Positions 1-9,861 of a stretch of DNA of 64,000 bases are shown here, one piece after another. The translations under genes and the position numbers were made by a program. The notes below the pieces were generated by a model, which was given only the letters and a program-made list of their open reading frames with translations, was not told the origin of the DNA and did no database searches. This DNA comes from Puia dinghuensis. Its GTDB lineage: Bacteria; Bacteroidota; Bacteroidia; Chitinophagales; Chitinophagaceae. The stretch covers positions 124,001 to 188,000 of the forward strand of contig NZ_BMJC01000006.1 in the NCBI RefSeq assembly GCF_014642875.1, given 5' to 3'. Position 1 is the stretch's first letter, and each line of letters opens with the position of its first letter.

Positions 1-1678
1 GCTGTCCCTGGGAACTATAGGCCGTAGCCCTGGCGCCGATGGCTTCGGGATTTTGCGGGTCACCGTGCAGCATCAGTGTCAGCCAGTGCGCCGGCGGCGA
101 GTCGTTGCGCAGGACAAATGCTTCCTGATCGATGTTATTGACGACCAGATCGAGGTCGCCGTCGTTATCGAGATCGACATATACGGCCCCGTTGGATACC
201 GACTTCTTGTCGATGCCGGCGGCGGCAGACACATCGGTAAATTCCAGGTCGCCGGTGTTGCGGTATAAATAGTTGGAGAGGGGCACGCTGCCCAGGAGGG
301 AGAGTTTGTCCATGAGCTGTTGACGGCGGCTGTTCTCGTCGCCTGCTCCCGGCTGCTGTGCCTGCGCGTAGCGATATTCGAGGAAGTCGGCGTTTGTCGG
401 GTCGCGGCCCATGCCGTTGGTGATATGAAGGTCCTTACGGCCGTCATTGTCAAAATCGGCAAAGAGTGCGCTCCAGCTCCAGTCCGTCTCCGAGATACCC
501 GCCTGCTGACCGATCTCGCTGAAGAAGGGTTCTTGATGTCCATCGAGGTTGCGGACGCCGTTGTTCATCTGGAGCATGTTGCGTACATATTCGGGCTCAT
601 AGCCGGCCAGCTTCTCGAGATGATGCCGCTGGTTGTTGAGGAAGGAATACATCCGCTTCTTACGCTGGCTGCTCTCAGGCTGCATGTCGAGAGTGACGAT
701 GTCGATATTCCCGTCATTGTTATAATCCGCGGCGTCGCAGCCCATGCTGGAATAGCTTTGATGACGCGTGGCCGTGGCGATGCGGTTGGTGAACGTTCCG
801 TCATGGTTGTTCATCCAAAGGACATCGTTGCCAAGATAGTCATTGGCGACATAAATGTCCGGCCAGCCGTCGCCGTCGAAGTCACCGGCCACCACGCCAA
901 GACCATAGCCGCCTTCACGAATGCCGGCCTGCCGGGAGACATCGCGGAATACGGGATGATCCATGCCAGGAGGGATGCCTTCGTTATGATAGAGCTTGTC
1001 GGCGGCAAGGCTGCCCGTGTCGGCGCTTTTTTCGTGCAGGTCGTTGGGGCGTTCGTCGGTGAGCTTGTGATTGAGCAGATACATATCCAACCGGCCATCA
1101 TGATCGAAGTCGAAGAACAGGGCTTGTGTCGACCAGGAAGTATCGGCAAGGCCATAGGCTGCCGCTTCCTCCTTAAAAGTGAGATTGTGCTGGTTGATGA
1201 AGAGCAGATGTCTGCGCTGGGATCCTGGCGCCTTTCCCGCGACACAGACATAGATATCAGGCCAGCCGTCATTATTGATGTCGACGACGCTGACGCCGGT
1301 GCACCAGCCGTGGGTGGCCGTCCCGGCCTTGTCCGTGATGTCTTCAAATCGAAGCCCGCCCTTGTTGAGATAGAGGCGGGAACTGACCTGGCTGCCGGCG
1401 AAGAAGAGATCGGGCAGGCCGTCCCGGTTGAAATCCCCCACCCCTACCCCTCCGCCCATATAGGTGTATTCGTCGGTGAAGAGATTGACAGAGTCGTTCT
1501 CCGTGATGGTATTGCGGAAACTCACGCCGGTCTCAGCGGCTGATAAGAGCGTGAAACGTGGGCCCGCCCCGGTGGCTCCGTTACCGGAACCACCAGGGGA
1601 ACAGGCCGCAAGGCCGAGGCAGAACAACCCAAGACCGTACAAGCCTTCAAATGGCAACAAACGCAGACGAGGCACCAC
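1..1678 (-). CDS. CRTAC1-like FG-GAP/VCBS repeat lipoprotein, C-terminus outside window
   Basis: About 559 codons are visible and the frame is still open at the window edge, so the C-terminus is missing. From a GTG start at 1678 (or the adjacent GTG at 1675) the product begins with a hydrophobic stretch ending in a lipobox (GLAAC), so it is probably an outer-membrane lipoprotein. It then carries at least seven DxDxDG calcium loops, for example DFNRDGLPDLFF, DINNDGWPDIYV, DFDGDGWPDIYV and DLDNDGDLDLVV. This is the pattern of FG-GAP/VCBS beta-propellers in CRTAC1 (ASPIC/UnbV) proteins. It starts only 6 bases after the stop of the glycosidase gene, so it is the distal gene of PUL 1. Role is inferred as surface binding or adhesion; no enzymatic motif is seen. 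Confidence 0.85.
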   Translation of the reverse strand, partial: MVPRLRLLPFEGLYGLGLFCLGLAACSPGGSGNGATGAGPRFTLLSAAETGVSFRNTITENDSVNLFTDEYTYMGGGVGVGDFNRDGLPDLFFAGSQVSSRLYLNKGGLRFEDITDKAGTATHGWCTGVSVVDINNDGWPDIYVCVAGKAPGSQRRHLLFINQHNLTFKEEAAAYGLADTSWSTQALFFDFDHDGRLDMYLLNHKLTDERPNDLHEKSADTGSLAADKLYHNEGIPPGMDHPVFRDVSRQAGIREGGYGLGVVAGDFDGDGWPDIYVANDYLGNDVLWMNNHDGTFTNRIATATRHQSYSSMGCDAADYNNDGNIDIVTLDMQPESSQRKKRMYSFLNNQRHHLEKLAGYEPEYVRNMLQMNNGVRNLDGHQEPFFSEIGQQAGISETDWSWSALFADFDNDGRKDLHITNGMGRDPTNADFLEYRYAQAQQPGAGDENSRRQQLMDKLSLLGSVPLSNYLYRNTGDLEFTDVSAAAGIDKKSVSNGAVYVDLDNDGDLDLVVNNIDQEAFVLRNDSPPAHWLTLMLHGDPQNPEAIGARATAYSSQGQ

Positions 1679-1684
1679 GTAGAA

Positions 1685-3433
1685 CTATTTTTTGTCGGCG
1701 ACAAGATAGACGGCGCTCAACGGAGGAACAGCCAGTCTGATGGTCCCCGTGAGGGCCGCGCTGTTCGCCTTGAGTGAGGCATAGGTTAAGGGTCCGCCCG
1801 TGGCGGAGGAAGGTCCGGTACCATTGACATATACCTGTCCGGAGAAATTTCCATTGTCCGTGCCACCGGTGAGGGTATACCAATAATAGTTACTACCCGC
1901 CGGGAAATGCTGGAAATCGATGGTCACGATATGACTCATGGTTCCGCTGTTGACGATGATCGTCCCTGCCTGGCCCGACGAGAAAGTCGAGGAATAAGTA
2001 GTGAGATCGCTGTTTATCGCCTTCAGACTATCCGCAACCATCCTGTCGCCGAAGAACTGCTGAAAATAATATAGGTAATAAAAGGCGGGCCGCGGGTTCC
2101 ACAGCGGCGCGCCGGGTTCGTCACCATGATTGAACATACCCATGTCGTCTCCATTGTTCCAGCCGTTAGCCAGATCCCAGCGGCTGGCTTCGCCGAATTG
2201 ATTTTTGATGATGGAGCCAAGGGTCTTTGCCGCATGGATACCCGCGATGTAGGAAACGTCCTGTTTGGACCCCGTCGCCTGGATATTCCATTCGGTGAGC
2301 GCGACGGGCTTCGCTGTCACACCTCCCGCGGACTCTTGTTGCTGGATATAGTTCATCATATTCGTGGTGACGGGGATGCTGCTGCTGAGAATATCCGACA
2401 CCGATGAATTGGTATTATAAGCCGTGTAGTAGTTGTGAACAATGTAGAAGTCCGGGGTATTGCCGGCCTGTGATAACACGCCCTGGTTCCAGGTCTGGAC
2501 GGTTGTATTATCCCAGGAAGCCGGCGCACTACTATACAGGCTGGCGCCGAGATAGATGGTCGCGCCTATCTGCTGTGCCGCCGCCCGCATACTGTCGGCA
2601 AACACCTTGAAGTGGGAACCATACAACGCGCCGGTGATGATTTGCGGCTGGCCGTCCTTGTTTTTGGACTGGTCGATGCGATAGCCGGCTTCCCAACTGC
2701 CATAGGTTTCGTTGCCGATCTCCCAGAACTTCGTGCGGCCGTTGTCATAGCGTACCCAGTTGGCGGCCAGGTGCGCCGCGGCAGCCACAGGGTTGGCGCT
2801 GGTGCCATAACGCGCATAACCGTAGTTGACGGTGATGATACCGGTGCTGCTGGTCTGGGCGAGCATGCTATAATAATTGCTCAGCGCAAGTGTCCAGGAG
2901 GCGGTGTTGCCGCCATACCAGTAAGGCGACACCGCATAAGAACCGTCGGCGTTGACCAGGGTATCCGGCGCATCAGCAGGTGCGGCCGTCGTATCATTAA
3001 AGAAATACACATCGCTGACGCTGCCGGCCGGGGCCCGGATGATACGTGGCGAGAGGTCTTTGAGATACCCCATCAATGCCGGCTGGGTGACGATCTGGCC
3101 CATCCAGAGATTGGAGTTATTGCCATAGACATAGGGCGGCACCTTTACCAGCACCTTGTTCACGTTGATGGTAAGGCTGTCGGTGACGGAGCCGCTGGCG
3201 GCAGTCCCCGCCGTCGTGGCGGGGACGTTAAAGCTTTTTGCCTGCCAGCTATTGCTAAACAAACCGATGGAGGGCGGAGTGGACGGATCGACGGGGGCGT
3301 AAATGGAGTCGGTGACGGACGTGTTGCCGTTGTTGCCATTGCTGCCGGAAGGGTGGCTGCTCTTTCCACAAGCAGCCCAACCCAGGGACAGCGTAACAAG
3401 ACCGGCATTGATGAGTGTTCTCATGTGCTGCAT
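1685..3433 (-). CDS. Clan GH-A glycoside hydrolase lipoprotein (alpha-L-arabinofuranosidase-like)
   Basis: The 582-residue product has a lipoprotein signal (GWAAC, Cys22; an alternative Met start is residue 4), a low-complexity Gly/Asn/Ser linker, then a TIM-barrel hydrolase region. The clan GH-A signature is clear: WEIGNE gives a candidate acid/base Glu242 and ALTEWN gives a candidate nucleophile Glu381, with RAPAGS near residue 135. The overall layout resembles GH51/GH39-type arabinofuranosidases, ending in a beta-sandwich of about 120 residues. Exact family and substrate cannot be fixed by eye. It follows the IPT lipoprotein of PUL 1 after 11 bases and is the only recognisable hydrolase of that locus, so it probably acts at the cell surface on the glycan taken up by the SusC/D pair. 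Confidence 0.8.
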   Translation of the reverse strand: MQHMRTLINAGLVTLSLGWAACGKSSHPSGSNGNNGNTSVTDSIYAPVDPSTPPSIGLFSNSWQAKSFNVPATTAGTAASGSVTDSLTINVNKVLVKVPPYVYGNNSNLWMGQIVTQPALMGYLKDLSPRIIRAPAGSVSDVYFFNDTTAAPADAPDTLVNADGSYAVSPYWYGGNTASWTLALSNYYSMLAQTSSTGIITVNYGYARYGTSANPVAAAAHLAANWVRYDNGRTKFWEIGNETYGSWEAGYRIDQSKNKDGQPQIITGALYGSHFKVFADSMRAAAQQIGATIYLGASLYSSAPASWDNTTVQTWNQGVLSQAGNTPDFYIVHNYYTAYNTNSSVSDILSSSIPVTTNMMNYIQQQESAGGVTAKPVALTEWNIQATGSKQDVSYIAGIHAAKTLGSIIKNQFGEASRWDLANGWNNGDDMGMFNHGDEPGAPLWNPRPAFYYLYYFQQFFGDRMVADSLKAINSDLTTYSSTFSSGQAGTIIVNSGTMSHIVTIDFQHFPAGSNYYWYTLTGGTDNGNFSGQVYVNGTGPSSATGGPLTYASLKANSAALTGTIRLAVPPLSAVYLVADKK

Positions 3434-3444
3434 ATAGTATTTCC

Positions 3445-4722
3445 TTATTGTATCGGTACGATGCGAACGTTATCGAGGCCCATGGCGAAACTACCACCGG
3501 GGATAGTCGTAGTACCGTCATTGGCATACATGATCATCAGCATGCCGCCGCCGCTACCCTGCAGGGTAGTAATGCTCGAGGCGCCAGTGCCGGTGCTGGT
3601 ATAAGTGTTACTGGTAGCCGCAAGGAAGCTGCTCAGCGGGATGGTCACCGTGACCCAGCCGTTGGAGGAATATTTTCCACCGGATGCTGTTTTCCAGGGC
3701 GCCCATTGGGCGAGATAGCTCCAGCCTGGCCAGGTGGTGCCGATCCAGATAGAACCGGCTGTCCAGTTGTTGACATAGGCCTCGAACTTCAAGGCATAGT
3801 TGCCGATCGGCGCACTGGATGAAGCCGTCCAGGTAGCAGTGTTGGTGATGATGGAATTAGCGTCCTGCCACCAGGAATCATCCCCTTTCGGTTTGGGATT
3901 GGCGGGATTGATCTCTACGCAATACCCTGTGCCGTTGGGGAAGGTGGTGTTGTTGGTCACGTATGTCCCCACCCATTGCTGCTGGCTCCAGCCATAATAT
4001 GGGTTGACGCTTGCCGAGGGGGGTGACCACTGGTTGCTGGTGCCGTCGAAGTTGGCCAGGAAGCCGGTGGTCGGCGACAGCCAGTTGTCGAAGACGAAGG
4101 GCGAGCTGCCCTCGCCAAATGTTCCGTATACCCGCAGGGAATCGCCTGCGGTGATGCCGGACGGAACGGTGACCGTTATCTGGGTCGCGCTGTCGACATT
4201 ATAGTTGGAGGCTGTAATGCCGCCGGGGAAGACGATCTTAGAGATACCGTAGAAATTGGAACCATGGATCACCAGAGATGTCCCTGCAACAGCATTCTCA
4301 TTGCTGACAGATGTGACCACCGGTGGGGTGAGGATCAGGGTAAAGGTGAAAGAGGCCGTACCATGACCAGTCACCACCTTGATGGTATTGGAAACGCTGC
4401 TCATCGGCGGCGCGGTGGGCGCATTGCTGGGGATGGTGACGACGATATTGGTGCTTGAATTCAGCGCCGGGTTGAAGGTAGCCGAAACGTCATTGAAAAG
4501 GACGGCCTGCAGATCATCGAAATTCGAACCCTGGATGACGATGAGCGTGCCGGGATAAGCCTTTACGAAGAAACTATCCTTTTCACCAGGGTTTATGGCT
4601 CTTACATGGGTGATAACCGGGGCGCCAGAGCTGCTTTTCTTACAGGCCACCTGCACCAGGCCGGCCAGGATAAGCAGGAAGAAGAGCGTCCGTTTACAAA
4701 TGGGAGAAGCGATCGTTTGCAT
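3445..4722 (-). CDS. Surface glycan-binding lipoprotein with two IPT/TIG domains (SusE position)
   Basis: The 425-residue product has a signal peptide ending in a lipobox (VQVAC, followed by KKSSSG), then two IPT/TIG beta-sandwich domains at about residues 35-120 and 125-210, each with the typical PGTxLxIxGxNF signature (LIVIQGSNF; LVIHGSNF). The C-terminal half is rich in Trp and Tyr (GWSQQQW, DDSWWQD, WPGWSYLAQWAPW). This is the layout of SGBP-B-type proteins such as those of xyloglucan loci, where tandem Ig-like domains are spacers and the C-terminal domain binds glycan. It lies between SusD and the hydrolase. Binding is inferred from architecture; the ligand is unknown. Confidence 0.83.
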   Translation of the reverse strand: MQTIASPICKRTLFFLLILAGLVQVACKKSSSGAPVITHVRAINPGEKDSFFVKAYPGTLIVIQGSNFDDLQAVLFNDVSATFNPALNSSTNIVVTIPSNAPTAPPMSSVSNTIKVVTGHGTASFTFTLILTPPVVTSVSNENAVAGTSLVIHGSNFYGISKIVFPGGITASNYNVDSATQITVTVPSGITAGDSLRVYGTFGEGSSPFVFDNWLSPTTGFLANFDGTSNQWSPPSASVNPYYGWSQQQWVGTYVTNNTTFPNGTGYCVEINPANPKPKGDDSWWQDANSIITNTATWTASSSAPIGNYALKFEAYVNNWTAGSIWIGTTWPGWSYLAQWAPWKTASGGKYSSNGWVTVTIPLSSFLAATSNTYTSTGTGASSITTLQGSGGGMLMIMYANDGTTTIPGGSFAMGLDNVRIVPIQ

Positions 4723-4747
4723 ATTTTATCTTTTACCGTTAGGATGA

Positions 4748-6391
4748 TCAATAGTTGGGCAATTTGCTAAAGTCGAATGGTACCGGGGCTCCGTTGAGGT
4801 TCGGGTTCAGCTCGAGTTCGGTCTCCGGCCAGGGCAGGTATACCGTACCGGCCGTCATCGGGTAGGTGGTGCCGGCATAGGTGACGGTATAGTTGTGCGG
4901 ACCATTGTAGATGATGTTATAATGGCCCCTGTTCTGGCTGCTGAAATACGCCAGGGCCTTGGCCGGGGCGAAATAATACCAGTGTACCCAGTCATACCAC
5001 TCCATGCCTTCAAAGGCAAATTCGATCTTCCTTTCCTGGAAGATATCGCTGAAGGCGATGGAAGCAAGGGGAGCGACGCCGGCGCGCGTGCGCACCGCAT
5101 TGAAATATTGCAGCGCGGTGGCATCGGAAGTGGAAGCAGAGTTGCCGAGAATAGCTTCGGCATAGTTGAGATATACTTCCGCCAGCCGCAGCATATAGGT
5201 ATTCTCATAAGCTGCCATAGTCGTTCCGCCATTGTTGTCAGCAGGAGAACCGATGACATATTTCTTTACGTAGGCATGGTCATTGCCGCCGGTGTTGAAA
5301 TTACCTGCCGGGACGGCGGTACCGCCATTGGCCGCATTCAGTTCGGGATATTTGTCACCGGGCAGCATAAAGGTGGCCTTCCGGCGAATGGAATCCTCGG
5401 GATGGGCCATATAGTATTGCAGAATGCTGGACGATGCCCCGAAGGCGCCGCCCCAGCCATCGCCCGTCTGGGTGATGCTGGATTCGAAGGCTACATAGGC
5501 CTGGAAGGAGTTGTTGATCCCCCAGGGCGAGGAAGCAGGCATCCAAAGCAGGGAGAACAGGTTCTCCGGGTTGGGGTTAGCAAAGGCCGTGCTGTTATAA
5601 GCATGGGTGAAGAGGTTGTAGTAGCTCGGCAGCAGGCTTGCCCCGCTGTTGTTGATGACATCGGCCGCATAATACTTGGAGCTGTCGAGATCGGATTGTG
5701 TCCGGGAGCCTTCGGACTGGTTGAGACCGCTGCGGTAGAGATAGGCCTTTGCCAACATCCCTTCGGCCGACCATTTGGTAAGGCGGCCCTGCTGGAAAGG
5801 CGTCGTAGGCAGGTGGTTTGCCGCATAGGCAAGATCCATGATGATGAGTTTCCAGACGCTGGGCAGGTCGTTGGGCTTGATGGTGGAGTCCGTCAGTTGG
5901 GTGGTGTTGTTATAAACGATGGGCACCGGTCCCCAGTTGCTGACGAGGTACATATAGGACAGGCCGCGCATAAACCGGCACTCGGCGATGCCCATCTGTT
6001 TCGTAGTGGCGTCAGCGGTGGTCTTGGCGTTGGCAATATTGGCCATGACAAGATTGCTCTGGGCTACCACTTTCCAGAAGGCCTCATAACCCGTGGGCAG
6101 GATATCATCCGTCTGCGGGACGGAGAAGGAGATGTAGCCTTTACGGTCGGCGTCGTCGCAGTTGAGGTTGCCGCCGTGCGCTTCACCAAAACTGAGGAAG
6201 GCCTTGTCATTGTAGTCGAACCAGACGATGCCATAAAGGGGCGCCGTGCCGGCCATCACCTCCGCATCGGTGGTATAGAAGTTGGCCGAAGTGGTAGCAT
6301 CCTTGGGGGGACGGTTGAGGAAATCCTTTTTACAGCTCTGGCCGAGGGCCATTGCCGCTATGATGAGGGAATATCTTACGATCTGTTTCAT
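4748..6391 (-). CDS. SusD/RagB-family nutrient-binding lipoprotein, PUL 1
   Basis: The 547-residue product starts with a lipobox (GQSCKKDFLNRPP), the standard SusD beginning. It has the family's helical TPR-like core with motifs such as EARFMRGL-like AECRFMRGLSYMYLV, LAKAYLYRSGLNQ and the C-terminal RKIEFAFEGMEWYDWVHW. SusD proteins sit as a lid on the SusC channel and deliver oligosaccharide to it at the outer membrane. It begins 25 bases after the SusC stop, and the pair is transcribed leftwards in one operon. Length matches the family (about 500-650). Substrate is not predictable from sequence alone. Confidence 0.95.
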   Translation of the reverse strand: MKQIVRYSLIIAAMALGQSCKKDFLNRPPKDATTSANFYTTDAEVMAGTAPLYGIVWFDYNDKAFLSFGEAHGGNLNCDDADRKGYISFSVPQTDDILPTGYEAFWKVVAQSNLVMANIANAKTTADATTKQMGIAECRFMRGLSYMYLVSNWGPVPIVYNNTTQLTDSTIKPNDLPSVWKLIIMDLAYAANHLPTTPFQQGRLTKWSAEGMLAKAYLYRSGLNQSEGSRTQSDLDSSKYYAADVINNSGASLLPSYYNLFTHAYNSTAFANPNPENLFSLLWMPASSPWGINNSFQAYVAFESSITQTGDGWGGAFGASSSILQYYMAHPEDSIRRKATFMLPGDKYPELNAANGGTAVPAGNFNTGGNDHAYVKKYVIGSPADNNGGTTMAAYENTYMLRLAEVYLNYAEAILGNSASTSDATALQYFNAVRTRAGVAPLASIAFSDIFQERKIEFAFEGMEWYDWVHWYYFAPAKALAYFSSQNRGHYNIIYNGPHNYTVTYAGTTYPMTAGTVYLPWPETELELNPNLNGAPVPFDFSKLPNY

Positions 6392-6416
6392 ATTATCAAC
6401 AAGCTTTTAGTATGAA

Positions 6417-9400
6417 TTAAAAATCAGCGACGATGTTGGCAGTGTACATCCGTACGTTGGGATAGCGGCCGTTGTCGAGGCCATTGATGATGATGGGGTT
6501 GCCGCTATTCCAGTAATTGAACGGACCAACCTCAGGATCGTAACCCTTGTATTTCGTAATGGTGAGCAGGTTCTGTACGTTGACCCCTACCCGCAATCCC
6601 CGCATGGCGACATGACTTACCCATTTTGCCGGGAAATTGTAGGAGAGGGATACGTTCTTCACGCGTACATAGGTTCCGCTTTCCACATTCCATTGGGTGA
6701 GCCGTTCGTTGCCGTTAGCCGTGCTGGTATATACCCGGGGTACATTGGTGTTCGGGTTCTGGAGGGTCACCGTCAGCGCATCGGATGCGTTGTAGCTGGT
6801 AGGCCGGGCGAAATTGATCACCGAAGCATAGTAGTTCTCAAATGCTCCCTTGCTGCCGGGCAGCGTGTTGAGGTACCGTTGCAGGTTGACGATGTCATTG
6901 CCTACGGAGCCTATGATGAAGATATTGAGATCGAAACCCTTATAGCTGACGAAGTTGTTGAAACCAAAGGTGTATTTCGGCCAGGGGTTGCCGATGACTA
7001 CGCGGTCCCGCTGGTCGATGACGCCATACCCGCCGACATCCTTGAATTTGATGTCCCCTACCCATGTGCCGGTGTTGGGGTCGACGACAACATTGGGGTT
7101 TGAGGTCTGGTTGGCGTGGCCGACGATGTCCTTGTAGTTCTGGAAAAGCCCTTCCGCAATGTAACCGGTGATCATACCTACCGGCTGGCCCACCTTGGTG
7201 AGGAACTGCGCCTGCTGGCTATTGGTATTGGAGATGTAGATAGCGTTGATGGGATTGGACAGCTGGGTGACCTTGTTCCTGTCAAGCGAGAAATTGATCC
7301 CCGTCTTCCACATGAAGTTACGGCTGGTATAGTTGACGGTGTTGACCGTTACGCCGAAGCCCTTGTTGCGCATGCTACCCACATTGGTCTCGGGCCAGGT
7401 GAGTCCGCCCTGGCTCGTACCGCCACCATATATCTGGAGATAGGAAGAATAGGTGAGCAGCTTGGTGATGTTCTTGATATAGGCGTCGGCGATGACCTCC
7501 AGGCGGCTGTTGAACATGTGCAGATCGAAGCCGACGTTGGTCTGCTTGTCCACTTCCCATTGCAGGTTGGGATTGGGAATATTGGAAGGCAGGAATCCCG
7601 TGCCGAAGGCTGTGGGATAGCTGCTCAGCACGGCGTATTGAGCTGTTCCGCTGCTGCCGGCATTGCCCGACAAGCCGTATTCCGCCCGCAACTTCAAGTC
7701 ATCCAGGTTGGGGATATTCTTCATGAACGGCTCTTCGGAGATCTTCCAGGCGGCGGATACCGAAGGGAACACCCCCCAGCGTTTGTTGGCCCCGAAGTTG
7801 GAGGAACCATCCCAGCGGTTGGTGCCCTGAAGGATGTATTTGTTATTAAAGATGTATACCAGGCGGCCGAAGTAGGATTCCTTGGAGGAAGAGCCCTTGG
7901 TGCTGCTGTTGCTCTGGGTGAGATCGGATGCGCCGGCATTCAGCGTCTGAACGGTATTGTTGACGAAGCCGTCCTTAAAGCCGGAAAGGGTCTCGTAGCC
8001 ATTGACGGAGGCTTCATGCCCGAACATCGCCGAGATGCCGTGCAGGCCAATTTTGGTATCGTATTGCAAGCGGGTGTGCAGGTTGTACCAGTAGTTGGAG
8101 CTCACCTGTTGGGAAGCGGTGATAGTGTTCTTCACCGTGATACCGAAGGTATAGGAGGGATTGAACTGGTAGTTGGTGTTGTAGTTGTATGTCCCGTTGG
8201 CTTCCGTATGCCAGACCAGGCCTTTTATAGGCATCACGTCGGCATAGACCCCGCCCAGGCCGCCAAAACCCTTATTATAGTTGGTATTTATCGTCGCAAG
8301 AGCGATGGGGTTGACGAAGTTGTTGGCGTAGGGGGTACCGGGAGCAGGACCGCCCCAGTCGCCGTTGGGCAGCTTGATGGGAATAGCCGGGCTGATGTCA
8401 ACAGCGGTTTCGATGAGGGAGTTATTCAAGGTGACAATCCTTTCCTTGGTGAGATTGGCGCTGATGTTGGTGCCGACCTTCAGCCATTTGCGGGCGTTGT
8501 TCTCCAGGTTGAGGCGCACCGAACCGCGGGTGAAACCGGAGCCGATGGCGACGCCGTCCTGGTTGAAATAATCCCCGGAGAGATAGTAGGTAGTCTTGTC
8601 ACTTCCGCCGCTGAGCGCAAGATTGTATTTCTGTTGCAGCGTTCTGCGGAACAGGGCGCCTTGCCAGTTGGACCCGGGGCCGAGGACAGAGGGATCGAGG
8701 AAATCCGTTTCCGTATTGGCGCCGCCGGCTGCTGACAGCGCATTACGGAAGGTAGCGTACTGCGGCAGGTTCATCACCGGAGCGAACTTCGGCAGGTCTT
8801 GCTGGGTCAGCATGCTGTTGAAGGTGATCTTCGAGTCGCCTGCTTTCCCATGTTTAGTGGTGATCATAATGACCCCGGCGCCGCCGGCTGCGCCAAAAAT
8901 GGCGGTGGCCGAAGGTCCCTGGAGGACGTTGACCGTCTCGATATCATCGGGGTTGATACCGGCAAGGGGACTCGTATAAGAGCTGGGAGCGTTGTAAGAG
9001 CCTGCTTCGCCGCCCTGGGGGTCCGCGGGCTTTATCTGCACCCCATCAATGACATACAGCGGCTGGGTACCCTGGCTTAAAGAGCTGATACCCCGGATGA
9101 TAACGCTCGGGGCAGAGCCGGGCTGGGCATTGCTGGAGGCGATGTAGACGTTGGCCGCCTTGCCTTGCAGCGCCTGTTCGATGGTGGTATTGACCGTGCG
9201 GTTCAATTCCTCTGCACTGACCGTGACCTGGCTGCTGCTGAGGTCGGTCTTCTTCATCTTACCATATCCCACGACCACGACGTCGTTGAGATTGTTATAG
9301 TCCTGCCGCAGGGTGACGTCGATGACCGTTGCACTTGCCACGACCACCTCCTTTTGCAGAAAGCCTATATTACTGATTATCAAATGCTCGCCTGGAGCAG

Positions 9401-9623
9401 CCATAATGGAAAATTGCCCTTTCTCATCCGCCTGAACGGCATTTTTGGTTCCCTTCACCGTAATGGTGGCCCCGCCGACGGCGTCGCCAGAGGTCTGGGA
9501 TGTGATCTTACCGGTGATGACATGAGCGCCCGAAGGTTGGGCAAAAAGAGGGTGGGCAAAGAGCAGTAAGGCGGCAAGCAGTCCCGTGAAAGCCGCTAGT
9601 TTGGGTTTTCTCAATTTTTTCAT
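6417..9623 (-). CDS. SusC/RagA-family TonB-dependent outer-membrane transporter, PUL 1
   Basis: The 1068-residue product has a signal peptide (cleavage near PLFAQ), a CarboxypepD_reg-like domain at about residues 33-110 (ITGKITSQTSGDAVGGATITVKGT), a TonB-box-like segment followed by DVVVVGYGKMKKTDL, a plug domain (PLYVIDGVQI, GPSATAIFGAAGGAGVIMITTK) and a 22-strand-type barrel ending in an aromatic residue (ANIVADF). It imports oligosaccharides energised by TonB, together with the SusD encoded just downstream. It is the first gene of PUL 1 and is divergent from the hybrid sensor at 9862, with 238 bases between the two starts. No truncation or frameshift is seen. Confidence 0.96.
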   Translation of the reverse strand: MKKLRKPKLAAFTGLLAALLLFAHPLFAQPSGAHVITGKITSQTSGDAVGGATITVKGTKNAVQADEKGQFSIMAAPGEHLIISNIGFLQKEVVVASATVIDVTLRQDYNNLNDVVVVGYGKMKKTDLSSSQVTVSAEELNRTVNTTIEQALQGKAANVYIASSNAQPGSAPSVIIRGISSLSQGTQPLYVIDGVQIKPADPQGGEAGSYNAPSSYTSPLAGINPDDIETVNVLQGPSATAIFGAAGGAGVIMITTKHGKAGDSKITFNSMLTQQDLPKFAPVMNLPQYATFRNALSAAGGANTETDFLDPSVLGPGSNWQGALFRRTLQQKYNLALSGGSDKTTYYLSGDYFNQDGVAIGSGFTRGSVRLNLENNARKWLKVGTNISANLTKERIVTLNNSLIETAVDISPAIPIKLPNGDWGGPAPGTPYANNFVNPIALATINTNYNKGFGGLGGVYADVMPIKGLVWHTEANGTYNYNTNYQFNPSYTFGITVKNTITASQQVSSNYWYNLHTRLQYDTKIGLHGISAMFGHEASVNGYETLSGFKDGFVNNTVQTLNAGASDLTQSNSSTKGSSSKESYFGRLVYIFNNKYILQGTNRWDGSSNFGANKRWGVFPSVSAAWKISEEPFMKNIPNLDDLKLRAEYGLSGNAGSSGTAQYAVLSSYPTAFGTGFLPSNIPNPNLQWEVDKQTNVGFDLHMFNSRLEVIADAYIKNITKLLTYSSYLQIYGGGTSQGGLTWPETNVGSMRNKGFGVTVNTVNYTSRNFMWKTGINFSLDRNKVTQLSNPINAIYISNTNSQQAQFLTKVGQPVGMITGYIAEGLFQNYKDIVGHANQTSNPNVVVDPNTGTWVGDIKFKDVGGYGVIDQRDRVVIGNPWPKYTFGFNNFVSYKGFDLNIFIIGSVGNDIVNLQRYLNTLPGSKGAFENYYASVINFARPTSYNASDALTVTLQNPNTNVPRVYTSTANGNERLTQWNVESGTYVRVKNVSLSYNFPAKWVSHVAMRGLRVGVNVQNLLTITKYKGYDPEVGPFNYWNSGNPIIINGLDNGRYPNVRMYTANIVADF

Positions 9624-9805
9624 ACTTCAAGCAATAGTGCACTTAAGCAGTGATGCAATCGGTTTACATTTCGGGGTAAAACTAGTAGAAAACCCAGGGA
9701 GCCAGGGGTATGGTTTCGATCAAAAAGGGGGTACAAATGTTCAATCCGGGGGGTTTTTTGTCGAAAATAGCCGGGCGCCACCGGGTGGAGTCCCTTCGTA
9801 TTGGC

Positions 9806-9813
9806 TATATTTG
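9806..9813 (+). promoter_or_regulatory. Candidate -7 box for the hybrid sensor gene
   Basis: TATATTTG matches the Bacteroidota -7 consensus TAnnTTTG and lies 48 bases before the chosen ATG at 9862. No good TTTG -33 element is visible upstream. The rest of the divergent spacer (9624-9861) holds no gene. No clear promoter for the leftward SusC gene was recognised. Confidence 0.45.
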
Positions 9814-9861
9814 TAATAGAACCTGGACTACTGCTTCAGCTTTCTTGTGACACTACTTCAT

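Noticed and set aside
320-1543. A 407-codon open frame on the plus strand
   Set aside because: It is antisense to the CRTAC1-like gene, whose minus-strand frame has seven clear calcium loops; the antisense product has no family motif.
4895-6415. A 506-codon open frame on the plus strand
   Set aside because: Antisense shadow of the SusD gene in high-GC DNA; no motif, signal or sensible start.
7116-8735. A 539-codon open frame on the plus strand
   Set aside because: Antisense to the SusC gene, with repetitive Val/Gly/Ile composition typical of shadows.
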